From: an uncultured Bacteroidales bacterium
GTDB lineage: Bacteria > Bacteroidota > Bacteroidia > Bacteroidales > UBA932
DNA length: 14,594 bases
Direction: 5' to 3'
NCBI GenBank assembly: GCA_945912085.1
Contig: CAMEBJ010000010.1
Span: 1-14,594 of the forward strand
Below, one piece after another: positions 1-7,625 of the stretch (position 1 is its first letter; every line of letters starts with the position of its first letter). The position numbers and the translations under genes are program-made. Under the pieces are notes generated by a model. That model ran no database searches, had not been told where the DNA came from, and saw only the letters and a list, made by a program, of their open reading frames with translations.

Positions 1-365
1 GCGAGACCTCCGGGGACTGCCTTTTCGCCGACAGGGCAGGCTCCTACCAGCGTTACCAGGGCAAGAAACTCGCCGACCGCTTTGATGCGTATTCCTACTA
101 CTATCTTTCGCTTTCGGTGGACAGCAACAATGCCGGAAGGGGCAGGGGAGGACTTCAGAAAGCCCTCGGCTCAATCAAGGTCAAATGCACGGTCATCGGA
201 ATAGACAGTGACAGTCTCTTTCCCGTTGAGGAGCAGAAATATATGGCATCGTGCATAAAGGATGCAGAATATTTTGAAATTACATCAGATTTCGGCCACG
301 ATGGTTTCCTTCTCGAATGGGAGCAGCTGACGAAGATAATCGAGCCTCTGCTTGGACAGAGGTAA
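1..365 (+). CDS. metX: Homoserine O-acetyltransferase, C-terminal part (5' end outside window)
   Basis: This is the 3' part of an alpha/beta-hydrolase-fold acyltransferase that moves an acetyl group from acetyl-CoA to homoserine, the first committed step of methionine synthesis in the cytoplasm. The frame is open from base 3 to a TAA at 363-365, and the start lies upstream of the window. The visible 120 residues match the MetX C-terminus: SYQRYQGKKLADRFDAYSYY, then a GRG turn, then VIGIDSDSLFP, then FGHDGFLLE. The Asp of SDSLFP (codon 210-212) and the His of GHDGF (297-299) fit the Asp and His of the catalytic triad; the nucleophile Ser lies outside. It sits 58 bp before thrA, whose product supplies homoserine, which supports the call. 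Homoserine O-succinyltransferases exist within this fold, so acyl-donor specificity cannot be fixed from this part alone. Confidence 0.9.
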   Translation, partial: ETSGDCLFADRAGSYQRYQGKKLADRFDAYSYYYLSLSVDSNNAGRGRGGLQKALGSIKVKCTVIGIDSDSLFPVEEQKYMASCIKDAEYFEITSDFGHDGFLLEWEQLTKIIEPLLGQR

Positions 366-368
366 ATA

Positions 369-400
369 TTTGATATATAAATATATACACAGTAAAATAG
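369..400 (+). promoter_or_regulatory. Weak candidate promoter in AT-rich thrA leader
   Basis: The 58-bp gap between metX and thrA is almost entirely A and T. It contains TTTG at 369-372 and, 20 nt later, TAAAATAG at 393-400. This loosely resembles the Bacteroidota pattern TTTG then TAnnTTTG, but the second half of the -7 box does not match. No hairpin or leader-peptide attenuator is visible. It may be a promoter or only a leader with little structure that helps translation start. Confidence 0.2.
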
Positions 401-423
401 TAAATATATAACAATTATTATAT

Positions 424-2886
424 ATGCAAGTGATGAAATTCGGCGGCACTTCCGTCGCCACCACCGATGCGATGTCAAAGGTCGTGGACATTGTCTCAAA
501 GGCAGTGGAGCGTGACCGCACCATACTTGTTGTTTCCGCAATCAGCTGCTGCACGGACACCCTTATCAACATAGGTAATCTTGCCGCAAGGCGTGACGAG
601 TCCTACAAGGAACTGATTGACGCATTGCAGGAAAGACATCACGGAATTATCCGGGAACTCCTGCCTCTGGAGAAGCACGAGGAGTCACTGGAAGTCTGTG
701 ATTCCCTTTTCGACTCTCTCAGGGGAATTGCTCAGGGTGTGTGCCTTCTTGGAGAACTTTCTCCGGCAAGTCTTGACGCAATCCAGAGTTTCGGCGAATT
801 GTGGTCCACGAAAATCCTTGCCACCAAGCTGGCTTCCATAGGGATTGCAACCAAGTGGGTGGATTCGCGCGAGATTATCAGGACCGTCTCCCGCGGAGGG
901 AAGAACGTGGCCGATGTCCAGAAGACCTATTACAAGGTCAATCAGATGATTGAGAAGAATCCTATTACCCAGCTTTTCGTGCTGCCGGGATTCATCGCTT
1001 CCGACAGCTGCAAAAGGACGACGACTCTCGGAAGGGGAGGATCTGACTATTCCGCCTCATTGTTCGCAGTCGGGTGCAACGCGCGCATTCTGGAAATATG
1101 GACCGATGTGCCGGGTATGATGACGGCCAATCCGAAAATCGTCCCAACGGCACGCACAATCAAGCACATATCCTACCGTGCGGCTTCCGAACTCTCACAT
1201 TTCGGGGCGAAGGTGATTTACCCGCCGACTATCCAGCCGGTCATCTCCGAGGGTATCCCAATCTATGTGAAAGACACTTTCGAGCCGGAGGCTTTCGGAA
1301 CGCTCATCGAGAAGAATCCTCCTCGCGGGAGGGAGAAGCTCATCGGGATATCCAACTCCGATGACATCGCCCTGCTTTCTCTGGAGGGAAGCGGGATGGT
1401 CGGCATTCCGGGATTCTCCAGCAGGCTTTTCGAGACTTTGAGTCAGAACGACATCAACATCATACTCATCACTCAGGCCTCTTCAGTGCACACGATGTGC
1501 ATAGCCGTGTCTTCGAAGGATGCGGAAAAGGCAAAGGAGGCTGCCGACAGGTGCTTTGCCTACGAAATCTCCCTTGGGAAACTCAATCCGCTGAAGGTTG
1601 AGAAGGGTTATTCCATCGTCTGCCTCGTGGGGGACGACCTTCTGAACCAGAGCGGTTCCACTGGCAGGATGCTGGCAGCTTTGGGAAGGCACAGCATTCC
1701 GGTAAGGGCGATTGCTCAGGGCTCTTCCGAAAGGAATGTCTCGGTCATCATCTCCTCCAAGGATGCGGATGCCGCTATTCTTCACATTCACAATGAGTTC
1801 TTTGACAAGACTACGCTGAAGGACATCAATCTCTTCATCGCTGGTTTCGGGGTTGTGGGCAAGGCCCTTGTGGACATCATCGCCCGCAACGGGGAAAAGA
1901 TAGCGCAGCGCACGGGCAAGAGACTTCACGTGTGCGGATTGTCCAACAGCCGCAAGTTCGTCATTGACAAGTCCGGACTGAATCTTGACAATGCAGGTGA
2001 GTTGCTCGCAGGAGGCGAGAGCGCTGCGGATGAGGCTTATTTTGAAAGGCTTGCGGAACTTTCCCTTGAAAACTCCGTGTTCGTGGACTGCACAGCCTCC
2101 TCTGACATAGCCTACAAGTATATGAACCTTTTCAAGAGCGGCTATTCGGTGGTTGCCTGCAACAAGATTACCTTCTCTGCTCCGTACAAGCAGTACAGGA
2201 TGTTGAAACAGTCGGCCCTTGAGAATGGGGCGTCACTGAAATATGAAACAACCGTCGGCGCGGCTCTCCCGATTCTGGAGTCCATTTCCCGCAGTGTCAA
2301 CAGCGGAGATGAAATCATCCGCATCGAGGCCGTACTTTCAGGAACGCTGAACTACATCTTCAGCACCTACAAAGGTGGCGAAGGCGGAACATTCGCCCAG
2401 GTGGTAAGGCAGGCTCAGGATGCGGGCTATACCGAGCCGGACCCGCGTCTGGATTTGAGCGGAAGGGATGTGCTCCGCAAACTGCTCATCCTCTCCCGTG
2501 AGGCCGGAGTGGGCATCGACGAGAAGGATGTGGAGATTTGCCCAATTCTGGGTCCGGAGTTCTTCTCCGTGAAAATCCCAGAGTTCTACAAGATGCTGGA
2601 GCAGAATGAGGAAGTCTTTGCTGCAAGGTACAGGGAAGCGGACAGCAAAGGTCTCAGGCAGAGATTCGTTGCATCCCTTGTAAAGGATGAGAACTCTCCT
2701 TTCGGCTACAGGGCCAGAATCGGTCTGGAGAATGTCGCTCCGTCAAATCCTCTGTTCAACCTCTGCGGAACGGACAATTCGGCCATCATCACGACCGAGT
2801 TCTATCCTTCTCCTCTGGTCGTTCAGGGAGCAGGTGCCGGTGCGCGTCAGACTGCCTCAGGGGTGCTCAATGACATTCTTCAGTAG
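424..2886 (+). CDS. thrA: Bifunctional aspartate kinase / homoserine dehydrogenase I
   Basis: This fused enzyme catalyses the first step (aspartate to aspartyl phosphate, ATP) and the third step (aspartate semialdehyde to homoserine, NAD(P)H) of threonine/methionine synthesis. At 820 aa it has the length usual for ThrA fusions. The kinase domain covers about residues 1-295, with KFGGTSVA at 5-12 and TTLGRGGSDYSA at 200-211. Two ACT-type regulatory domains follow (about 310-465; VHTMCIAVS and RNVSVIIS strands). The dehydrogenase domain begins with the nucleotide-binding GFGVVGKAL at 474-482, then VDCTASS (554-560), ACNK (578-581), GTLNYIFSTY (640-649) and EPDPRLDLSGRDVLRK (671-686). The ATG lies in an AT-rich leader and gives the expected first residues MQVMKFGG. 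It stops with TAG. ACT domains suggest end-product (threonine) feedback, inferred from the family. Neighbours metX and asd act in the same pathway. Confidence 0.97.
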   Translation: MQVMKFGGTSVATTDAMSKVVDIVSKAVERDRTILVVSAISCCTDTLINIGNLAARRDESYKELIDALQERHHGIIRELLPLEKHEESLEVCDSLFDSLRGIAQGVCLLGELSPASLDAIQSFGELWSTKILATKLASIGIATKWVDSREIIRTVSRGGKNVADVQKTYYKVNQMIEKNPITQLFVLPGFIASDSCKRTTTLGRGGSDYSASLFAVGCNARILEIWTDVPGMMTANPKIVPTARTIKHISYRAASELSHFGAKVIYPPTIQPVISEGIPIYVKDTFEPEAFGTLIEKNPPRGREKLIGISNSDDIALLSLEGSGMVGIPGFSSRLFETLSQNDINIILITQASSVHTMCIAVSSKDAEKAKEAADRCFAYEISLGKLNPLKVEKGYSIVCLVGDDLLNQSGSTGRMLAALGRHSIPVRAIAQGSSERNVSVIISSKDADAAILHIHNEFFDKTTLKDINLFIAGFGVVGKALVDIIARNGEKIAQRTGKRLHVCGLSNSRKFVIDKSGLNLDNAGELLAGGESAADEAYFERLAELSLENSVFVDCTASSDIAYKYMNLFKSGYSVVACNKITFSAPYKQYRMLKQSALENGASLKYETTVGAALPILESISRSVNSGDEIIRIEAVLSGTLNYIFSTYKGGEGGTFAQVVRQAQDAGYTEPDPRLDLSGRDVLRKLLILSREAGVGIDEKDVEICPILGPEFFSVKIPEFYKMLEQNEEVFAARYREADSKGLRQRFVASLVKDENSPFGYRARIGLENVAPSNPLFNLCGTDNSAIITTEFYPSPLVVQGAGAGARQTASGVLNDILQ

Positions 2887-2983
2887 GTACTGCCTGTCTT
2901 TTCGGACGAAGCGGGTATCCCTGTCGCGTCTGTCGAAGATGGGAAGTTTGTAATGGAATATTAAAAAGAATAAAAAAATAACG

Positions 2984-3988
2984 ATGAAAGTAGCAGTAGT
3001 AGGTGCCACAGGACTGGTAGGCACCCGTATGTTGGAAGTGCTTGCGGAAAGGAACTTCCCCGTAACAGAACTCTATCCCGTGGCCTCGGCAAAATCTGTT
3101 GGCCGCAAAATAACATTCCAGGGCAAAGAATACTCGGTGGTCAGCGCAGATGACGCAATTGCTGCCCGTCCGGATCTGGCCCTCTTCTCCGCTGGAGGAA
3201 GCACTTCCGCAGAACTGGCTCCGAAATTCGCTGCCGTGGGCTGCCGCGTGGTTGACAACTCCTCACAATGGAGAATGGACCCGACCAAGAAACTCGTCGT
3301 TCCGGAAATCAACGGGGATGTCCTTGAGGAGTCCGACTACATCATTGCAAACCCGAACTGCTCCACAATCCAGATGCTCCTGCCTCTGGCTCCCCTGCAC
3401 AAGGCATTTAGAATCAAGAGGATAGTTGTCTCAACCTACCAGTCAGTGACAGGAACGGGCTACAAGGCCGTGGATCAGATGAAGGCTGAGAGGGATGGAA
3501 AGAAGTGGGGAGAATACCCTGCCGTTTACCCTTATCCGATCGACCAGAACATTCTTCCTCACATTGACTCCTTCCTTGAGACCGGTTACACCAAGGAAGA
3601 GATGAAGATGGTCAACGAGACCCACAAGATTCTCCGTGACGACACCATCGGCGTTTCCCCTACAACCGTCCGCGTGCCAGTCCAGGGAGGTCACTCCGAG
3701 TCCGTCAACCTTGAATTCGAGAAGGACTTCACCCTTGAGCAGGTCCGCTCCCTGATGGAGAATATGCCGGGAGTCATCGTTCAGGACGACCCTCAGAACA
3801 ACATCTACCCTATGCCTCTGTTCGCCTGGGGCAAGAATGAGGTCTTCGTGGGCCGCATCCGCCGTGACCCTTCAGTGAAGTCCGGACTGAATTTCTGGTG
3901 CGTCGCAGACAACCTTCGCAAAGGCGCCGCTACCAATGCGGTGCAGATTGCCGAGCTGCTCATCGAAAAAGGTTTCCTGCCAAAATAA
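2984..3988 (+). CDS. asd: Aspartate-semialdehyde dehydrogenase
   Basis: The enzyme reduces L-aspartyl-4-phosphate to aspartate semialdehyde with NADPH, the branch point to lysine/diaminopimelate and to homoserine. The protein is 334 aa, typical of the shorter bacterial Asd type. It shows the N-terminal nucleotide-binding motif VGATGLVGTRM (6-16), SAGGSTS (69-75), the active-site ANPNCST with nucleophile Cys126, and the RVPVQGGHSES segment with the expected acid/base His237. The start is preceded by an A-rich run (AAAAAAATAACG) and no Shine-Dalgarno site, as is common in this phylum. It follows thrA by 97 bp and uses that enzyme's first product while supplying its second substrate, so coexpression is plausible. 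No clear terminator follows; a promoter for the next gene begins 3 bp after its stop. Confidence 0.97.
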   Translation: MKVAVVGATGLVGTRMLEVLAERNFPVTELYPVASAKSVGRKITFQGKEYSVVSADDAIAARPDLALFSAGGSTSAELAPKFAAVGCRVVDNSSQWRMDPTKKLVVPEINGDVLEESDYIIANPNCSTIQMLLPLAPLHKAFRIKRIVVSTYQSVTGTGYKAVDQMKAERDGKKWGEYPAVYPYPIDQNILPHIDSFLETGYTKEEMKMVNETHKILRDDTIGVSPTTVRVPVQGGHSESVNLEFEKDFTLEQVRSLMENMPGVIVQDDPQNNIYPMPLFAWGKNEVFVGRIRRDPSVKSGLNFWCVADNLRKGAATNAVQIAELLIEKGFLPK

Positions 3989-3990
3989 TT

Positions 3991-4020
3991 TTTGAGATTT
4001 GCTGACTTATACTATCTTTG
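3991..4020 (+). promoter_or_regulatory. Bacteroidota-type promoter for the TonB-dependent receptor gene
   Basis: TTTG at 3991-3994 is followed after 18 nt by TATCTTTG at 4013-4020. This is an exact match to the known Bacteroidota sigma-ABfr consensus TTTG / about 19 nt / TAnnTTTG. Transcription would be expected to start about 7 nt downstream, leaving a leader of roughly 30 nt before the ATG at 4057. The leader is A/T-rich (CTAAAAACTT before the ATG). The start site itself is inferred. Confidence 0.72.
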
Positions 4021-4056
4021 CGGTACCAAAAACTCCTAATTAATTTCTAAAAACTT

Positions 4057-7000
4057 ATGAGACAAACACTTAGGCGTGTAATTGCCCTTTTATGGGGGGT
4101 TCTTATCGCATCAGTATGCGCATTCGCGCAGGTCACAACTTCATCAATCAGGGGTTCGGTCAATGACAAATCGGGGGCTGTTGTCGGCGCTCCGGTCGTT
4201 GCCGTGCACACACCTTCCGGCTCCTCATTCTATGCCGTGACAGACAAGAACGGAGCCTATCGTATCAACGGTCTTAATCCGGGCGGTCCTTACACAGTGA
4301 CAATCGAAATGCTTGGATACCGTAAAGTAGAAACCAACGGTATCTATGCACCTCTTGGTGAGACAATTACAGTCAATGCTACTCTCGAAGAGGAAGCTCT
4401 GAACCTTGAGGCGGCAGTCTTCACCGCAGACGCAACGGATTCAGGAATGAACATCAGCCGTTCAGGTGCGGGTACATCCGTCAGCCTCAAGACTATGACG
4501 GCTCTGCCTACTACCAGCAGAAGCCTCAATGATGTGCTGAAACTCACTCCTCAGGCATCTTCAACATCCAACGGACTTGCAATCGGTGGAGGTAACTACA
4601 GGTCATCTTATGTGACTGTGGACGGTGCGGCATTCAACAATGCTTTCGGTATCGGATCCAACCTTCCTGCCGGGGGAACTCCTATTTCCCTCGATGCGCT
4701 TGAGCAGATGTCAGTCAACATCACTCCGTTCGATGTCCGTCACTCAGGTTTCACAGGCGGTGCAATCAATGCTGTGACCAAGAGCGGAACAAATGAATGG
4801 CATGCTTCAGTGTACGACTATTTCACCAGTGAGCAGCTCAAAGGTGACAGAGTGGAGGACAATGTCGTTTCTCTCTCCAAGTCAATCAACAATATCACCG
4901 GTGTGACCCTCGGAGGTCCGATCATCAAGAACAAACTCTTCTTCTTCGTGAATGCAGAGTACATCGTGGACAAGGTTCCCGGTTCGACGAAGGTCGTAAG
5001 ACAGAATGACAGTGAAACTTTCGGCGGCAGCACAGGAAAGGTTCGTCCTACAGAAGCCTTTATGAATGAGGTAAAGGATTATCTTGCAAAGACCTATGGC
5101 TATGACCCGGGGCGTTACCAGGGCTACTCCCTCAGTACTCCGGACTGGAAGATTATGGCCCGTGTTGACTGGAACATCACTCCTGAACACAGGTTCAACA
5201 TCCGCTTCAGCCACACCAAAAACTACGATTCGAATTCTCCTTCATCTTCAGTGAACCCTCTGGATCCGAATCCTTACAACAGGAATAAATACGGAAGAAC
5301 ATCCGAATATGCGCAGTTCTTCGAGAGCTCCCGTTACTATCAGGAGCAGAACTTCACTTCACTTGCCGCCGAGCTCAACTCAAGTTTCCTCAACGGTACC
5401 GTGAACAACAAGTTCCGTCTCACCTGGTCACACCAGAACGAGCCGCGCAGCTTCGTGGGAGATCTCTTCCCTACGGTTGACATTCTTGAGGCCATCGACA
5501 CTGACGGAGACGGCACCAACGACACCCGTGCACTCATTACTTCATTCGGACCGGATCCGTTCACTTACGGTAACCTCCGTGATGTCCAGACTGTCATTGC
5601 AACGGATGAGGTAACCATCACCAAGGGCATCAACGACATCGTTGCAGGTCTCCAGTTCGAGTGGAATGACACCAAGAACGGCTTTATGCAGGGTGGTGCA
5701 GGTTACTATGTTTACAATTCCTGGGAGGACTTCAAGAACAATGCAGCTCCTGCAGCCTTCGCAATCCCTCATGCAAACCGTGATGATCTCAAGCAGGTTT
5801 ACCCTGCATTCCAGTATATGCAGGCTTCTGCATATGTACAGGATGAAATCAATTTCAGCGACTATTTCAAACTCACTGCAGGTCTGCGTTTCGAGATGCC
5901 TTTCTATCCTACAATCGAAGGCAATGAGAACAAGGAATTCCTCTCTCTAGCAAAAGAGGGAACAAGCCTCTACGGACACTCTACTGCAGATATGCCTAAG
6001 GCACGCCTGAATGTCTCTCCGCGCATCGGTTTCAACTGGGACATCCTCAAGAACAGGAATCTCATTCTCCGTGGCGGTACAGGTATCTACACAGGACGTA
6101 TCCCATTCGTATGGATTGTTTCTGCAGCAGGCAACAGCAACTGTCTCCAGGCTCAGTACATCACCTCCACAGACGGAACTTCGTCAGGAGCAGACATCAA
6201 TGCAACGGTTTCAGATGCTCCTAAGTTCCACACATCAGTCAGCGAAATCCTCACAGACCTTTACGGCGGAACATTCAAGGCAAAGGATCTTCCTGCGCCG
6301 ACCGCAGCGACGATTCTCGACAAGAAACTGACAATGCCGACAACCTGGAAGTCATCCCTCGCTCTCGAAGGACGCATCCCGGGAGGTATCAAGGCAACTC
6401 TCGAGGGAATCTACAATTACGACATCACTTCCGTTTACTGCTACAAACTCGGTCAGAAGGAAGTTGAAGGCGGTGTCCAGCTCCCTGGCGAGCCTGGTCC
6501 AAGAAAGAAATGGGCTTCTGAGCAAATAAAAAACTCAGCCAAAAAGAAAAAGGATGTAACTCCATATTACATTTCCAACACTCCGAAAGGAATGCACGGC
6601 TACTACTATTCAGTGACAGCTCAGTTGCAGAAGGATTTCAATTTCGGACTCTCCCTTATGGCAGCCTACACCCACAGTTCTTCAAAGACTGCGTCAGATG
6701 CCATCGGAGACCAGATCTCCTCAGCCTACAACACGATGACCTACACTGCGAACGGTTCCAACACTCCTGAACTCGGTTACGCTACTTACGTTTCTCCTAA
6801 CCGATTCATCGCAAACATCAGCTACCGTATCCAGCAGGGCAGGAAGGGAACCACCACAATAGGTCTCTTCTACGAGGGCTTCAATCACTGCTATGTCGGA
6901 AGCTATTCATACTCAAGATATTCCTACACTATGCCGAACCAGACAGGTGACGGCGGTGCAGCCAACCTCATCTACGTTCCTACATCTGAGGAACTTAAGG

Positions 7001-7383
7001 GAATGCCATTCTCTTCAGACAGCAACAGGGATGAATTCGAGGCCTTCATCGCAGGTGACAAGTATCTGAGCAAGCACAGAGGAGAGTACTCTACAAGAGG
7101 CGGGGCTGTTGCTCCTTGGCAGAGCAGGTTCAACTTGAAGATCACCCAGGATATCAACTTCAACACTGAGCGCAGGAAAACCCACACAATCCAGCTTGGT
7201 CTCGACATCAACAATGTCGCAAACCTGCTCAACAGCAACTGGGGTCTCACTGACCGTCTGAGCACAGACAGCATCCTGACCTACAAGAGTAACAAATACA
7301 CTTTCACTGCTCCTACCTGGACTAAATACAACAGCACATATTCAACCTGGAATATGCTTCTGAGCGTCCGTTACTTCTTCTAG
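4057..7383 (+). CDS. TonB-dependent receptor, Oar-like, with N-terminal carboxypeptidase-regulatory-like domain
   Basis: A large outer-membrane beta-barrel protein (1108 aa), probably for TonB-driven uptake of an unknown ligand. Residues 1-24 form a signal peptide (basic MRQTLRR, hydrophobic core, cleavage predicted after AFA24). The Cys at 21 is preceded by Val and does not make a good lipobox. Residues about 26-105 are a carboxypeptidase-regulatory-like beta-sandwich (IRGSVNDKSGAVVGAPV, then GAYRINGLNPGGPYTV). A plug-like region spans about 145-250 (SLNDVLKLTPQAS; YVTVDGAAFNNAFG; GGAINAVTKSGTNEWHASVY). The rest is barrel strands ending in SVRYFF with the terminal aromatic typical of outer-membrane proteins. 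The GGAINAVTKSGTN segment and overall length fit Oar-like proteins rather than SusC. No SusD-like lipoprotein is adjacent, so substrate class is open. It has its own promoter and a downstream terminator, so it is probably monocistronic. Confidence 0.88.
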   Translation: MRQTLRRVIALLWGVLIASVCAFAQVTTSSIRGSVNDKSGAVVGAPVVAVHTPSGSSFYAVTDKNGAYRINGLNPGGPYTVTIEMLGYRKVETNGIYAPLGETITVNATLEEEALNLEAAVFTADATDSGMNISRSGAGTSVSLKTMTALPTTSRSLNDVLKLTPQASSTSNGLAIGGGNYRSSYVTVDGAAFNNAFGIGSNLPAGGTPISLDALEQMSVNITPFDVRHSGFTGGAINAVTKSGTNEWHASVYDYFTSEQLKGDRVEDNVVSLSKSINNITGVTLGGPIIKNKLFFFVNAEYIVDKVPGSTKVVRQNDSETFGGSTGKVRPTEAFMNEVKDYLAKTYGYDPGRYQGYSLSTPDWKIMARVDWNITPEHRFNIRFSHTKNYDSNSPSSSVNPLDPNPYNRNKYGRTSEYAQFFESSRYYQEQNFTSLAAELNSSFLNGTVNNKFRLTWSHQNEPRSFVGDLFPTVDILEAIDTDGDGTNDTRALITSFGPDPFTYGNLRDVQTVIATDEVTITKGINDIVAGLQFEWNDTKNGFMQGGAGYYVYNSWEDFKNNAAPAAFAIPHANRDDLKQVYPAFQYMQASAYVQDEINFSDYFKLTAGLRFEMPFYPTIEGNENKEFLSLAKEGTSLYGHSTADMPKARLNVSPRIGFNWDILKNRNLILRGGTGIYTGRIPFVWIVSAAGNSNCLQAQYITSTDGTSSGADINATVSDAPKFHTSVSEILTDLYGGTFKAKDLPAPTAATILDKKLTMPTTWKSSLALEGRIPGGIKATLEGIYNYDITSVYCYKLGQKEVEGGVQLPGEPGPRKKWASEQIKNSAKKKKDVTPYYISNTPKGMHGYYYSVTAQLQKDFNFGLSLMAAYTHSSSKTASDAIGDQISSAYNTMTYTANGSNTPELGYATYVSPNRFIANISYRIQQGRKGTTTIGLFYEGFNHCYVGSYSYSRYSYTMPNQTGDGGAANLIYVPTSEELKGMPFSSDSNRDEFEAFIAGDKYLSKHRGEYSTRGGAVAPWQSRFNLKITQDINFNTERRKTHTIQLGLDINNVANLLNSNWGLTDRLSTDSILTYKSNKYTFTAPTWTKYNSTYSTWNMLLSVRYFF

Positions 7384-7442
7384 CAGAGAGATTCTCTGAA
7401 ACATAGAAATCCTCCGTACGGGATATCCCTCGCCTATCGGCG
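7384..7442. repeat. Cluster of short palindromes after the receptor gene
   Basis: Directly after the receptor stop there are four small inverted repeats: CAGAGA-GAT-TCTCTG (7384-7398), CCGTACGG (7414-7421), GGGATATCCC (7420-7429) and CGCC-TATC-GGCG (7431-7442). None is followed by a T run, so they are not terminators alone. They may form a structured 3' untranslated region of the receptor mRNA; function is unknown. Confidence 0.4.
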
Positions 7443-7493
7443 TCGGTTTATAAAAGAATTACAACAACACTTTTCCCGCACGGATTCCATACG

Positions 7494-7532
7494 AAAAGGG
7501 CTGGACTGTCTTCGGACTGTCCGGCTCTTTTT
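7494..7532. terminator. Strong rho-independent terminator with UUCG loop, possibly bidirectional
   Basis: The left arm at 7494-7510 pairs with the right arm at 7515-7531 around the tetraloop TTCG, closed by C-G, the very stable cUUCGg hairpin. The stem is about 17 bp with one T-T mismatch and two G-T wobbles. On the + strand it ends in CTCTTTTT. On the minus strand the AAAA of the left arm supplies a T run. It lies 110 nt after the receptor stop and about 94 nt beyond the end of the convergent minus-strand gene, so it can serve both. Confidence 0.85.
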
Positions 7533-7576
7533 GCATTCAAATTCGTCCAATCTTAACTGAATATTATTCCGGGGAG

Positions 7577-7591
7577 AGTCGGAGTCCGACT
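7577..7591. repeat. Perfect 6-bp hairpin near the end of the PHP gene
   Basis: AGTCGG-AGT-CCGACT is a perfect inverted repeat 35 nt beyond the stop of the minus-strand PHP gene. No T run follows on either strand, so it is not a standard terminator. It could protect the 3' end of that mRNA, or be chance. Confidence 0.3.
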
Positions 7592-7625
7592 GCAGTAGGA
7601 AATGCGTAAGGCAGCCGATGTGGGA

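Noticed and set aside
366..423. Threonine/methionine attenuator or riboswitch before thrA
   Set aside because: The gap is only 58 bp, nearly all A/T, with no leader peptide rich in Thr, Ile or Met codons and no GC stem or terminator.
2884..2886. Recoded or readthrough TAG codon
   Set aside because: TAG also ends the receptor gene (7381-7383) and metG (13444-13446) at natural protein ends, so TAG acts as a normal stop in this genome.
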